46,668 bases of DNA from Ophiostoma sp. CBS 140.51 (lineage: Eukaryota; Ascomycota; Sordariomycetes; Ophiostomatales; Ophiostomataceae), in the NCBI GenBank assembly GCA_029298735.1, contig JANSLP010000261.1:1-46668 (forward strand), written 5' to 3'. This document shows positions 1 through 10,782 of the stretch, one piece after another (the stretch's first letter is position 1; every line of letters begins with the position of its first letter). A program made the position numbers and the translations under genes. A model generated the notes under the pieces. The model made no database searches and had not been told where the DNA came from. It saw only the letters and a program-made list of their open reading frames with translations.

Positions 1-468
1 TTTTTTATCCACCATACGCCTCCCGGGGGTGGTGTGCATCTAGTGACAAAAATGCGACCTGAAAAGTGTTTTGGCACAGTCTACGTTTGGTCAACCGTAG
101 GCCTTGGCGGCACCTTGTGGACCTTTCCTTGTGGGTTGTAACCGGCAAGACTTTGTGAGGAGGACGGTTACCGGGATTTCTTCTCGTCTGTTGTCGCGTA
201 GCTCGCAGCTCGTCGTTCGTAGCTCGCATAGTGTTCTTCCTTCCTTCTCATTTCCTATTTTGTTCGGTCACCATTCGGCCCCGGTCACAGTTTGGCATAC
301 ATACACTCATATGTAGGGACCCTGGTCTCGGCGCGTCTAGATGTTCGTCGTATTTGTATAAAGACAGCCCTCCCCGTCTTCACGACGATCTTCACAAACG
401 TCCATCCTCATCTTCATTCTTTACCTCTTCCCTTTTCTTTTTTTGTCACCCACCCCTCCCTCTCCACC
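1..468. promoter_or_regulatory. Upstream region of the siderophore transporter gene
   Basis: No gene is supported here. The last 70 bases before the start codon at 469 are a C/T-rich leader, as is common in fungal promoters and 5' UTRs. A single GATAA core is present on the minus strand at about 5-9. No full ATCWGATAA element of the kind bound by iron-responsive GATA repressors was seen, although more of the promoter may lie outside the window. Confidence 0.5.
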
Positions 469-2298
469 ATGGACACCATAGAAATGGCCGATGACGGCAA
501 CAACCGTCGTGAGGACCTCAACGCCCTCGAGGCCGACCAGAAGCAGGTCCAGCCCACGATCGAGGCCCAGACGGGTGTGCAGAAGATTGAGGCTGTCACC
601 CTCGCCTGGTCGCGGTCGTCTCTCTTCCTCGCCCTGGCCCTGTAAGTGTCCAACCTGCTCTATTCAATTTGATTCCTCACTAACGGCGAGTAGTATCTGG
701 CTCCTCACTCTTGTCAATGGCATGAAGTCGACCATTCTGCTGAGCTTGACACCGTACATCACCTCCGACTGGTCGTCCCACTCACTGCTGACCGTCATTG
801 GCATCGTCGCCAACGCCATCACGGCCGCCGTCTACATTCCCATGGCCAAGGTTCTGGATGTCTGGGGCCGTGCCGAGGGTTTCCTGATCATGACTTTGTT
901 CTGTATTCTGGGCCTGGTCCTTATGGCCGCGTCCCAGAACCTGTCGACGTACTGTGCCGCCGAGGTTTTCTATTCGATTGGTTTCTCGGGTCTCGCCTAC
1001 ACCTGGGACGTGCTAGCCACCGACGTGACGAACCTGCGCAATCGAGGCCTGGCGTTTGCCTTTACGTCGTCCCCGGCCATTATCACGGCCTTTGCTGGTT
1101 CGCGTGCCGCCGAGGCGTTTGTCGAGAACGTTTCATGGCGCTGGGGTGTGGGCTGCTGGGCGATTGTGCTGCCCTGCGTCGCCGGCCCCGTCTACGCTCT
1201 GCTCAAGTACTACCAGGTTAAGGCCAAAAAGGAGGGCATCATGGTTGTCGAAGAGAGTTCCAAGACGACCCTCAAGTCTGCCATTATGTTCTTGATTGTG
1301 GATGTCGATCGTACGTAAACTCTCTTCTCTGGTATTTGTTACTTACGCACTCGCTAACATTTCTAGTCCCCGGCGTTTTCCTGTTTGCCGGTGGTCTGAC
1401 CATATTTTTGCTGCCCTTTACTCTGGCCAGCAGTGCTCCCCATGGCTGGCGCACCGGCTACATTATCGCCATGATTGTCGTCGGATTCGTGCTTCTTGTC
1501 ACATTTGGCCTCTACGAGGGCTTCGTCGCCAAAAAGCCTTTCTTGGACGGTCGCTACCTCACCGATCGCACCGTCATGGGCGCCTGCCTGCTCGACTTTG
1601 TCTACCAGATCTCGTACTACTGCTACGCTCTCTACTTCACCTCCTTCCTTCAAGTGGTGTACAACCTGGACGTCGCCGCTGCCGGCTACGTCGCCAACAC
1701 CTTCTCGGCCGTTTCTTTTGTTTTCCTCTTTATTGCCGGCTACCTCATCCGCGTCACGGGCCGTTTCAAGTGGATTCTCTACTTTTGCGTCCCCCTCTAC
1801 GTCATGGCCCTCGGTCTCATGATCCACTTCCGTACCCCCAACGGCTACATTGGCTATGTGGTTATGTGCGAAATCTTCTTCTCGGTCGCCGGCAGCATTT
1901 TCATTCTCGTCGTCCAGCTGGCTGTCCTTGCCGCTGTCGACCATCAGCACGTCGCCGCCGTTCTCGCTCTGCTGTTCGTCACGGGTACGACCGGTGGTGC
2001 CGTCGGTGGCGCTGTGTCGGGTGTCATCTGGACCAACACTTTTGAAAAGGCCCTGGAGCGCTACCTGCCCGAGTCGGCCCTGCCCGACCTGGTCACCATC
2101 TATGGCAGTCTGCCTGCCCAGCTGGCCTATGCTCCCGGCACCCCCGAGCGCCTGGGTATCCAGCTCGCCTACGGCTACGCACAGACGCGCATGTTGGCTG
2201 CCGGTACCTCCATCATGGTCCTGGCTTTCGCTGCCGTCTTCTTGATGCGTAACCTCAACGTCAAGAAGATGTCCCAGACCCGTGGTAACGTCCTGTAA
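469..2298 (+). CDS. Siderophore-iron transporter, major facilitator superfamily (SIT/ARN/MirB type)
   Basis: The predicted 573-residue polytopic membrane protein probably imports ferric siderophores by proton symport. Three exons are inferred: 469-641, 694-1310 and 1367-2298. Introns have GT-AG ends, branch sites CTAAC and GCTAAC, and consistent phases (2 and 1). The start is the ATG in CACCATGG. A hydrophilic N-terminus of about 50 residues precedes the first membrane segment (LFLALALIWLLTLVNGM). The SIT hallmark DVTNLRNRGLAFAFTSSP followed by AFAGSRAAEAF lies in the middle exon, and the length fits the 14-TM SIT family. This identifies the family; the particular siderophore cannot be read from sequence. 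No biosynthetic NRPS gene is nearby, so it may use xenosiderophores. A 352-codon antisense frame over exon 3 is a codon-bias shadow. Confidence 0.93.
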
Positions 2299-2556
2299 GG
2301 GATGTCGCTGTCTCGCTATGACTAAAATTGGACAAGATATGGAGAAGAAAACAGTGTGAGGGAATGTGTGTATAAAAGAATACGATAGATGTGTATTGTA
2401 AAGCTGTTGAATTGATACCACTTATACTATATACCAACGATCAAGCGAGATAAAAACTATGTGTCCATATAGTAAGTGTTGTAGACATTTTAGCTCAATG
2501 CCCGTCAGCACCATCAATCCGAGGTAGGCCTCTGAAAGAAGCCACAGCTGATAAGT

Positions 2557-2751
2557 CTAGATAAAAGGCACGGCCGTTTCTCCGGCAGCCATGATAGACT
2601 TGGCTGGCGGTCCCCAAGGCGGCCCACTGCCGACTGTGTCTCTGTGGCTGGAGCCAGGGTCGGGTCCGTCGGGCGGTCCGCGTTTTTCGTTGTTGTCGAT
2701 GGCTGCGGCGACCGTGAGGCTGGCAAAGAAGAGGATGTTGAGGAGTTTCAT
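2557..2751 (-). CDS. Small secreted peptide with dibasic processing site (hypothetical)
   Basis: This 64-residue single-exon frame begins with a convincing signal peptide (MKLLNILFFASLTVAAA). A short propeptide-like stretch ending in the Kex2-type dibasic pair EKR follows at residues 22-24. The rest is Gly/Pro-rich, with related GPPDGP and GPPWGPP units, and has no cysteines. The start context is CCACCATTATG. It lies on the opposite strand, 258 bp beyond the end of the transporter gene. No known family is recognised. It could be a processed secreted peptide, a small effector, or a chance frame. The signal peptide plus Kex2 site argue against chance, but no homology supports it. Confidence 0.45.
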   Translation of the reverse strand: MKLLNILFFASLTVAAAIDNNEKRGPPDGPDPGSSHRDTVGSGPPWGPPAKSIMAAGETAVPFI

Positions 2752-3782
2752 AATGGTGGATTGGGGAAAAAATTGATTACTAGACGGTATTTGCTGTATT
2801 TTGTATGTTCTTCTATTTTATACAGTGCTTGCAGATGTCTGGATAGAGCCAGGTCATAGGCGATAGACCGTATATTTATGCTCAACTCAGAGCCTATCTT
2901 CACACGGCTGTTTCTCTTTCTCTGCCTTGTGACTTCTTTCCTGAATCGAATCACACCTTCCAACTCTGGCAATATTGACATGTCGAATATATTGTGCACT
3001 GTTGGTCGTGTATTCAGATCACTGTTTACATACTCTTTTGCGACCCACTGCACTCATACGGCCTTGCACCGCAACACGCTTCCAACAAACCGTCTGCCTC
3101 ATACACGGCAACCAACAGGCAACAATGCTTCTCCACGGCACCCACTCTTCAGTCTATATTGCAACTGTATAGTATCTGGGAGGCTACTTTCCTTTTCTGC
3201 CAATGATATGAAACCAGCAATACTGTATCCATACTGCAGCAAGCCTTGATTGGATAGTTCTTGTTTGTAGCCAGCACCGAGAACATATGATATATATCGC
3301 CATCATGGCCATCGAGCACGTGGCCACTCAATACCACTCAAATGAACGTGATGAGAAAAGAATGAGACTATTCATGGCCCAGTCTACCAGCCTATAGACT
3401 ATCCGCAGAGGTTTCCCAAGGTAGAGGCGGCAAGGTCATTGTTGGTTGGCGAGGACGGTTATTATCGTCTTGCGTAGAAACTATAGAATTACCCTGCACC
3501 AACATGCGGCACGGATGACCACCCCCTTGAGGAATTCTTTTCAAAAATCCATTCCAGGACAATGAACATGGACTAGTTATTCTGTTTTGTCACGTGTCGA
3601 CTTGTCACTCCCTGCATGGCCAACCCCCTATGAAAACAAAATAAAGGCGTCTTACACACCCCATTGCGGGCAGACCACAGCCATCAGGGTTCTCGCAAAT
3701 GATACTTCTCACATATAGATCCAAAGCTGTTAAGGCTAGTCATCTCTCATTCCTTTTCTATGTACAGGTTGATTTTCTTATT
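2752..3782. other. Intergenic region, no gene recognised
   Basis: Frames of up to about 120 codons occur on both strands but show no family resemblance, no Kozak-type start and no phase-consistent splicing. The segment probably holds the promoter of the small secreted peptide gene at 2557-2751 and the 3' untranslated region of the alcohol dehydrogenase gene, which also reads leftward. Confidence 0.5.
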
Positions 3783-4916
3783 TTACAACTTCGACGCACC
3801 CGCCAAAGTAGCATCCCGTTGCACCTGCGCGTCATCCACAACAATCGCCGCCTTACCCTTGATCTTGCCGCTGTGCACCAGCTCCACCAACTCGTGAATT
3901 TTCTCAAGGCCCTGGAAGGGCACCGTGTGCAGCTCAATTCCGTGCTTGGTAATGGACGCCACCATGTCGCGGCTTTCTTGCGGCGAGCAGAAGCAGCTGC
4001 CGACCAGCTTGATATCCCGCATAATCAGCTCGGCAAAGGGGATGGTGAAGTTGTCTGGTTGAGCCAGCTCGACAACGGTGCCGTGTGTCCGGGTGACAGC
4101 ACAGGCGAGACCTGCCGCACTCTTTACATCGGCCACCAGCAGGGTTGCGTCGACGCCGTTGGTGCGAGATCCCGTGGCCTTGCGCACAGCCGCGACGTTG
4201 GCCTCCTTGCCCTCGCGGGCGTCCAACACAACTTCAGCACCAGCCTCGCGCGTTGCCGCCAGACCCTCCGGGCGGGCATCGATACCAATCACCCGGAGAC
4301 CGGACTGGACGGCAAACTGCACGGCCATGTGGCCCAGGCCGCCACCCGACCCAACGACACAGACCCACGATTGGGGCTTGAGGGAGGCCTGCTGGATCGC
4401 TTGTTGGAGGCCACGCCAGACTGTGCGTCCCGCACACGCCAGCGGCGCTGCATCGAGGAGGGAAACATTGTCCGGCAACAAAGTGGTCCAGCGCGCATCG
4501 ACACGCGCGTACTCGGCGAAAAAGCCATCCACCGAAAGCACACCGCAGTGGCCCTCGAGAGCGGAGCAGTACTGCCGGTTGGACTCGGGTCCTGTGCACT
4601 CGACACAGGTGCCACAAGTGTTGCGTGGCGTGCCGCACATGACGCGGTCGCCGACTTTAAACTCGCGCGAAGCAGCGATGGCCGATCCGACAGCGACAAC
4701 CGTCCCGGACCCTTCGTGGGAGCCCGTGATGGGTTTCTTTGTGCCGCCAAACTTGCCCTCCAGGACCATGAGATCGGTGTGGCAGAAGGAGGCGACGGCG
4801 ACTTTGACCAGCAGATCATGGGGTTCCAAGTCCTTGGGTGTGGGCACGGTGTTGATGACGTACGGCTGGTTGTACTCGACGACCTGGACGGCCTTCATTG
4901 TGTCGGGGATTCCCAT
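3783..4916 (-). CDS. Zinc-dependent alcohol dehydrogenase (medium-chain dehydrogenase/reductase)
   Basis: The 377-residue protein is a probable NAD(P)-dependent oxidoreductase interconverting alcohols and aldehydes or ketones. The start chosen is the ATG in CACAATGGG. The frame stays open 20 codons further upstream (to 4976), but that extension is not family-like. Catalytic-zinc ligands are visible: Cys45 (FCHTDL), His67/Glu68 (SHEGSG, in place of the usual GHE context) and a Cys in PLACAGRTVW. Structural-zinc cysteines are 101, 104, 107 and 117, with the last spacing slightly longer than usual. The Rossmann motif GSGGGLGHMAVQ follows. The architecture and length match yeast-type ADH, but the exact substrate is unknown. 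No introns are needed. A 445-codon plus-strand frame over the gene is its antisense shadow. Confidence 0.92.
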   Translation of the reverse strand: MGIPDTMKAVQVVEYNQPYVINTVPTPKDLEPHDLLVKVAVASFCHTDLMVLEGKFGGTKKPITGSHEGSGTVVAVGSAIAASREFKVGDRVMCGTPRNTCGTCVECTGPESNRQYCSALEGHCGVLSVDGFFAEYARVDARWTTLLPDNVSLLDAAPLACAGRTVWRGLQQAIQQASLKPQSWVCVVGSGGGLGHMAVQFAVQSGLRVIGIDARPEGLAATREAGAEVVLDAREGKEANVAAVRKATGSRTNGVDATLLVADVKSAAGLACAVTRTHGTVVELAQPDNFTIPFAELIMRDIKLVGSCFCSPQESRDMVASITKHGIELHTVPFQGLEKIHELVELVHSGKIKGKAAIVVDDAQVQRDATLAGASKL

Positions 4917-5639
4917 TGTGGCAGTGGTTGTATTGCGGTGATAATACAATTGACAAGATTGGCAAGGAGAAATCAATTGGAGCTCGAAAATGACTGGTAT
5001 TTAAGAGGTGTCGTCTTTCGATTGATGAATTCATGAAGAACGTATGTCGTCGCCGCGCCGTCCGTTTATCTACGATCCGGGGCGCCGGTTATCAAAATCC
5101 GTTAGCCTCTCCACAACTCTCCGTGTGCCCCGACTGTGCATTTGGGTGACGAACCCACCCAAGAGGCTAATGAAAGTCCACCAGTATTCACAACAGGCAA
5201 TAAGCGCTGAGTGTTCTTGATGAATTTCAATATGAAGTAAAGTCTTGGCATTTACAAGAATATAAAGTACAATAATAAAATTTAAGCCATTTCTATTTGA
5301 AGATTCAATAATATAATAGTCAATAATAGTTACCGGCTTCATGATTTTCACTCCTATGTCTCTGTCGATACGTTTCACTACACATGTTAGTGCACAATAT
5401 CTCAAAATTACACGAGTCAAGATACGAGTCATGAAATCTCCGGTACCCAGATTGTCTCGAGAAGCAAAACGAAAGTGAGTCAGGGATATCTCTACTACTA
5501 CCAGCAGTACCGTTACTGGTAGGTTTCTAAATTGTTACAACGTGCACTCCTATCATTCCCCCTCTTTTTTTGTATGAACCAAAGTGAACAGAAAAAAAAT
5601 TGAGCTCTCTGAACCAGACAGTACAGCCCAGTACAGATC
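4917..5639. other. Intergenic region, AT-rich in the middle, no gene recognised
   Basis: About 720 bp between the start of the ADH gene and the 3' end of the GluRS gene. An AT-rich block lies around 5220-5330. A 120-codon minus-strand frame (5070-5432) shows no family features and is not called. Confidence 0.5.
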
Positions 5640-7855
5640 TCAACGGACAGGAATATCAAAGAAAACCATCCGCTCTTGGCCGTCTTGAAGAACCGAATCC
5701 AGTTTGTAGTAACCTTTACGCTCAAACTGGATGATGGCACCCCTTTGCAGAAGCTTGACATTGCAGTCAGCAAACGCTTGCCGCCGAAACTCGGTGACCT
5801 CTGTGAGGCAGCCTGTGAGATTGTCAGACTTGTCGAGCTTGTCCTTAGTGATGAGGTAGTCGAACGAGACGAGGTCGACGGGGATTGGATTATCGTTCTC
5901 GGTCGTGTTAATGTCAGCCAGCCAGGTAACCTTCTTGGTCTTCTTCACATCACCTCCGGGGTTGAACTCCAAGTCGAGTGTCTTGATTGTTTGGCCGTCA
6001 GTAGAGTCCTTGTCGACACTGCGAACGATGGCGTTTCCCCAGTTCATTAGCGTAATCTCCTCGCCCATGGCAAAGGACTGTACATCGACCTGCTCAATGA
6101 GAATGGTGCGGCCCAGAAGCACAGTCTTGGAGCCGAGCTCGGGTTTCTTGATATACTTGGGGCGTGTCAAGGGGGCGAGTTGGGCATCGTCATCAATGCC
6201 CTGGATCGTGCAGCGCACAACATTCTTCTCCACAATCGCCGTATGGCGCGGCGCCACCGGGTCAATGTGCTTCTTGTTGAGGGCCCAGAACGCACCCCAC
6301 TCGAGGTTCAGCACGTTGCGGCTCGGCCCCTGCTTGAGCACAAACTCGCGGAGCGCCGGCACAACAACGCCACGTCGCAGCACACCGCGAACCGTCGGCA
6401 TCCGCGGGTCGTCCCAGCCCCAGACCTTTTTGTCCTGGACGATCTGTGTCAGTTTCCGCTTCGAAAGGACGGTACGCACAAAGTTCATCCGGGAAAAGTC
6501 GTAGATGGGAACACGGCGGAGACCGAGGGCTTCCTGGAACCAGGCATACTGCACGTTGCGGTCGCGGTACTCATTTGTACGCAGGGCTAGCGTGACGCCT
6601 TCCAGCGAGTCGAGAATGGGAGCACAAAAGTCGTACGTGGGGTACACTTTCCAGTCTGTGCCCGTGCGGTGGTGCGGCGTCAAATTGCACCGGTAGATGA
6701 CAGGATCACGTAGCGTGCCGTTGGGGCTGTCGTAGGCAACGCGGGCACGGATACACCAGCGCCGGCCCTCGTCCGATCCTGTGGTCATATCGGCAAAACG
6801 CGCAAGGATCTCTTCGATGCCCATGTTGCGACGCTTGGACGGCAGCCGGTTTTTGCGCTCCTCGTCGCCTTTGCCAAGCTCCGAGTCATCTGCAAAGGCC
6901 TTTCCATCCCGGATCAGCTGGATGGCCAGGTCGTACATCTGTTGGAAGTAGTCGCTCGAGTAGCTGGTCGTGTCGGCATGAATATCAATCATAGCTAGGT
7001 CCTCCACAATCGAGTCTTGAAACTCCATGGACTCCTTTGACGGGTTGGTATCGTCAAAGCGGCAAATGAGCTTTCCGCCCGGCCGGCTGTGGGCAAAAAA
7101 GTCGTTCAGCAGTGCTGCCTTTGCATGGCCAATGTGCAGGTAACCAGACGGCTCAGGCGGGAAGCGTGTCGTGATGGGGCCGTCAAGATCCGGCAGGTCA
7201 ATGTCGTAGCTTGCGCCAGCGGCCGAGGCCGCAGCACGGCCCTCTGCACGCGCTTTGGCAGCCGGGGCTGTGAGCTCCTCAATGAGAGGTGCCAACCAGG
7301 GCGCAGAGGCTGGGACAAAGTTGTACCATCGGTGAGCGTGGCCGTCCGTCTTGCGCATGAGGGATTGGCCCACGGGGTTGGATCGAAGAGCGGACCATAT
7401 CGCCAGGTCGGCGAGTGTCAAAGTATGGCCAACGATAAACGCCCGCAGTGTAAGGCGTGACTCAAGACCGATCAGATGGTCCTCGATTTCCTTTCGGTTT
7501 TTGCTGGCAAAATTCGCAGACTTGGTCACCCATTGTCCAACCTGACTGATAGTCAGTATCAAGTACAGAAACAAACAAGAAGAGAAAAAACACAAAATAA
7601 ATGCTTCAATCTCACAGTAGTGTGCTTTACACCAGCGGCGGTGACGAGAGCAGGGCACACATCGTCACCCACTACCACATTGCCATCTGCAGAAACGAAT
7701 CGAACGACAGACGCACCATCGTCCAAAATCTTGCCAGCGTAAAATGAGCGGGCAAGGTCCGGCAAGACACCGCTGACGTGGAGGTGATGTGCTAGTACCA
7801 AGCTCAGTAGCACCGGCGCCAAGTCGGCTTTGGCGGCAATGTCGAGTCGGGACAT
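5640..7855 (-). CDS. GUS1: Glutamyl-tRNA synthetase, cytosolic
   Basis: The enzyme charges tRNA-Glu with glutamate in the cytosol. Two exons are inferred: 7616-7855 (80 codons) and 5640-7541. The 74-nt intron begins GTGAGA and ends TCAG, in phase 0 with a CTGAC branch site. Together they give 713 residues, close to yeast Gus1. Residues 1 to about 180 form the GST-like appended domain of fungal GluRS, which in yeast binds the Arc1 cofactor. The class I signature HIGH is at 216-219 after PPEPSGYL, and the KMSKS-equivalent LSKRKL is near 439-444. The C-terminal part resembles the GlnRS-type beta-barrel anticodon-binding domains of eukaryotic GluRS. The first ORF-internal ATG at 7656-7658 lies in the intron and is not the start. 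Confidence 0.96.
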
Positions 7856-8343
7856 GGCGAAGAGTAAGGAGACGGCTTGTTTCCCCGTCCATAAAAGACT
7901 TGACTAATTGATGCGGAGTGGGATATTTATTCTACAGTTGCCGGGTCGTGGGGCTTTAGAAATGATCAAGAGAGATGGACAAGGGAGCGAATTAGGCGCC
8001 GACGCATGTCATTCGGTGCACACTGACGGATTGGGCGACTCGCCAGTCACATCATACGGCGCTTAGATCGAGCTTTGAGTCACTCGGGGAAAAAATACGA
8101 TGCACAGTTAAACAATATCAACAAAGTGCTGAATTTTAGTCATTATAAGCATATTTTGCCTTTGTCAATCGTTTCCGCCCCTAGCTTGACGAAAAGGGAA
8201 CCACAGCGCGGCATTGTTGCTACTTGGCCTTATTCCTTTCAAGACGTGCAACAAATTTTATCATCCCAATATACTACCCAGCAGCTCTCACTAACAATAT
8301 CCTTCTCCAGAAGTCCTCCTGTGTTGTCCCTGCTCCGACCATA
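7856..8343. promoter_or_regulatory. Region between GUS1 start and the left propeller gene
   Basis: This holds the GUS1 promoter on the minus strand and, at its left-arm end, the 3' flank of the propeller gene. No coding feature is recognised. Confidence 0.45.
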
Positions 8344-10450
8344 TTAATTCAAGGGCTCGCTGCGCTGCACGATAGACCTAGAATGTTCGCCTAGAACCGC
8401 GGCTCGTGGGTTGCCGGTGCTTTCCTTTTTATCCGTAGTCTCGGCTGCAACCATGTCTGAAGGCTCGTCTGCGTCCTTGTCTTTGATCTTGTCCGGAACC
8501 TTGACTGAGAGAACACGACCGTCTGCCAAGACCATGGCCACCATTAATACCTTGTGGTAAGTCTCGGCAGCCTTGTCACTCTTGTCATCACGACGGTCAG
8601 GCTTTTTGTACTTGACGGCAACTGCTTCAAGGATAGCATCCCTTTGCTGCCAGATTGTGCGGCCAGACAGCATTAGGTGCAGCCGATCGCCCTCTTCGTT
8701 GCGTGTAAGAACGAGAAGGTCGTCACTCATGCCGCTTATACCGACCACGTGGCCATCGTCGTCTCCGGCGCCGTACACCTCAGTGTACGAGTAATTAAAT
8801 GTAGAGAGATAGTCAAGACGGTAGATGACTGACCGGCCTCCTCCCTCGAGAATGTAGAGCGTTGTTCCAGCCCATGCGAGGTCAGCGACGGGAAATGGCA
8901 ATGGCTCTCTGTAGGCCTGAGAGTTGCTGGGCTGAGTTTCCACGGTGATGCATTGCGGGTGCCGGCGGTCGCCACCTAGCCAGACATGATAATCATAGCT
9001 ACGTGGCGATGCCGGGTCGTCCCTGTCGTAGTTTGTGCGCCGTGTTACGATAGCTGCATCGCGGTTGCGGGACTCGGAAGGCGACACAGGCACATGCGAT
9101 CTCCCGACACGCACCGCCCGCGTCGCTACGGCCACAACGTGCCCGCTGCCCCAAATAGCACAATCATGCATACGGCCACTGACTTCGGAAAGGAGACGGA
9201 AATCAGCGAACCGCTGGTCCCATTGACTCGGTCCGCCGTAATACTCCTGGAAATGGAGAACACTGTCTGGTTGGCCAATGGAAAAGGCAAATTGCCGAGT
9301 GTGTTGGAGGGAAAATGACAAAAAGGGCACTGGCTGTTCATCAACTCCGAACCAGTAGCGATACAGTCTGTACTTTTCCTTTTCCTCCATTTTTGGCACT
9401 TGAGTTTCTCGCGTTTCTCGCGCTTCATGCGATCCGTATCTTCCGCGCATTTTCGATTCTTGCTCGTCGTTTTGCTGCCGGTCGCAGTTGGACAGAAAGG
9501 CAATGAGCGCCCCGTTGGTGGACCACTTTGGCATGTAATCGTCAGTCGTGCCATCTGTAATACGCCGCACTGAGTTTTTCTTGCCAACGCGGGCTACCCA
9601 GATGCTGGACGTGTATTTCCATTTTGTTTCTGTCGGTTCTGCCCCTTCTGTGGCTTCCACTCTCGCTCTCGTGCGTACGTGGTACGCTATCCTTTTGCCA
9701 TTGGGGGCGATAACGAGCCCCGCCGGCCGATCTAGAGCGTCTTTGTTATCGTAGTCCATGATTTGAATGAATTTTGTGATTTTAGGTGCTCTTTTTTTGC
9801 TGTGTATTGTTGTGTGTAGAAGAAGAAGGAAGCCAGCGGTGTCTAGTTAGCGAAGAAAGCATTGTTGTGCAAGAACCTCTGCCCCTCAAAAACAGATACC
9901 GTGGTTAAAATACAAGATACGGGAGAATGCGTGATCGAGAATGCACGTTTGGGGCACAGTAGACGCAACAGTTGCTCAAGATCAACGACTGCAGGTGTAC
10001 AAAATTAGCTTATGCTGGTAACACTTTTGTTCTCATCCAACCAACAGCCGTGTAATTATCCAAAGTACCATGGACTGATAACGTCGTTTTTTTTCGTCCT
10101 TTTCTTCTTTTAATCTGAAATCTTTATCTTTTTAGACCGAGATCGGCCAGCCGCCCCATGACCGGGACCGCCGCGTGTTGAGTTGGACGGCCAAAAAATC
10201 ACAGGTTGGGACCGTTTTGCGGCAAGGGCGCAGAATATGTGCGCGGCACGGAGTAAATGGCAAACAGACAGACGCCGCTGTTGCCCTTTTTGGCCGGCCC
10301 AGCTTCCAACTTCCAACTCCCCAGAGTCAGGAACCTCGTTTGTCCTATTAGAAGCGCACTCGGCCTTGGCCAACAACAAGCGGCCACCCCTGCAATCTAA
10401 ACAATAAGGCACGGAATGCGTTGGATAGGTATCCTAAAGGGCGCTGGTTT
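8300..10450 (-). repeat. Left arm of a diverged inverted duplication
   Basis: The reverse complement of this segment aligns with about 18490-20900 in three blocks. The first is the promoter-distal block (10110-10430 versus about 18520-18870), sharing landmarks such as TTCCGTGCCT, GGTTCCTGA/GGTCCCTGA-like stretches and GTTGGAAGTTGG. The second is a block near 9925-9985 sharing the 20-mer CTCGATCACGCATTCTCCCG with 19034-19053. The third is the propeller gene itself. The region 9760-10450 contains no other gene: the 100-codon minus frame at 10110-10412 lies in this promoter duplication and is not supported. Arm limits are approximate because they were read by eye. Confidence 0.8.
8344..9759 (-). 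CDS. S9-peptidase-type beta-propeller protein without peptidase domain, left copy
   Basis: The 471-residue single-exon protein starts at MDYDNKDALDRPAG. Repeats such as SSIWVARVGK, RRITDGTTDDYMPKWS and LIAFLSN have the look of the TolB/PD40 propeller blades that form the N-terminal half of dipeptidyl peptidase 5 and acylaminoacyl-peptidases. The alpha/beta-hydrolase half (GxSxGG, Asp, His) is absent, so enzymatic activity is not expected. There is no signal peptide or membrane segment. The protein is paralogous to the gene at 19248-20861, which is inverted relative to it: N-termini, RTIWQQ, YILEGGxRSVIxRLD and the C-terminal NPRAxVL.EH are shared. Function is unknown; a protein-binding scaffold is one possibility. 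Homology was judged by eye. Confidence 0.8.
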   Translation of the reverse strand: MDYDNKDALDRPAGLVIAPNGKRIAYHVRTRARVEATEGAEPTETKWKYTSSIWVARVGKKNSVRRITDGTTDDYMPKWSTNGALIAFLSNCDRQQNDEQESKMRGRYGSHEARETRETQVPKMEEKEKYRLYRYWFGVDEQPVPFLSFSLQHTRQFAFSIGQPDSVLHFQEYYGGPSQWDQRFADFRLLSEVSGRMHDCAIWGSGHVVAVATRAVRVGRSHVPVSPSESRNRDAAIVTRRTNYDRDDPASPRSYDYHVWLGGDRRHPQCITVETQPSNSQAYREPLPFPVADLAWAGTTLYILEGGGRSVIYRLDYLSTFNYSYTEVYGAGDDDGHVVGISGMSDDLLVLTRNEEGDRLHLMLSGRTIWQQRDAILEAVAVKYKKPDRRDDKSDKAAETYHKVLMVAMVLADGRVLSVKVPDKIKDKDADEPSDMVAAETTDKKESTGNPRAAVLGEHSRSIVQRSEPLN

Positions 10451-10469
10451 CTAGAACATATACAACGAA

Positions 10470-10580
10470 GTGAAGATAGCAACTCGGACTTGACTCGTCT
10501 GGTAAAGAATACATAGACGAGTGTCGATACACAGGGCAAACCACTCCGTCTGATGATGGAATGACATAGCCTTGGTGTTG
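10470..10580 (+). pseudogene. Short relic of the C-terminal end of an HNH-nuclease-like gene
   Basis: The plus strand here resembles the minus strand of about 21125-21245, including the shared run GACTCGTCTG and the flanking GAGT.TCGATA-like sequence. In translation it recalls the acidic tail (LDSSDEEDMGEY) that ends the HNH-like pseudogene at 21178-22385. Similarity continues roughly 50 bp past that stop codon, so this is a DNA-level copy rather than convergent protein sequence. Only the tail is present and it is not expected to be expressed. It was identified by eye over about 100 bp. Confidence 0.45.
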
Positions 10581-10782
10581 AGATATTTTATGACTTTCAT
10601 CTTGTCTCTAACCAAGGCCTTGGATGAAATTTGAGAATAATAGGATATGAGATGTATATAATTCCTTAAACCAAAAAGACGGGATTCTGTAAATAACGGA
10701 ACCTTCCTTTGAATTATACTTGTACACCCTGTCCCCTGGCACTGCATCCAGACCGTTTCCAGTGAGAATAAAGGCATCTGAT

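Noticed and set aside
1363..2421. 352-codon minus-strand frame
   Set aside because: It is antisense to exon 3 of the siderophore transporter. Codon bias of the real gene leaves the opposite strand open; no domain or start context supports it.
2748..3053. 101-codon minus-strand frame
   Set aside because: No family features; it overlaps the likely promoter of the small secreted peptide and has no supporting start or splice context.
3699..5036. 445-codon plus-strand frame
   Set aside because: It is the antisense shadow of the alcohol dehydrogenase, whose zinc and Rossmann motifs are unambiguous.
10110..10412. 100-codon minus-strand frame in the left arm
   Set aside because: Its sequence is the duplicated promoter side of the propeller gene; the corresponding right-arm region is not open in the same frame.
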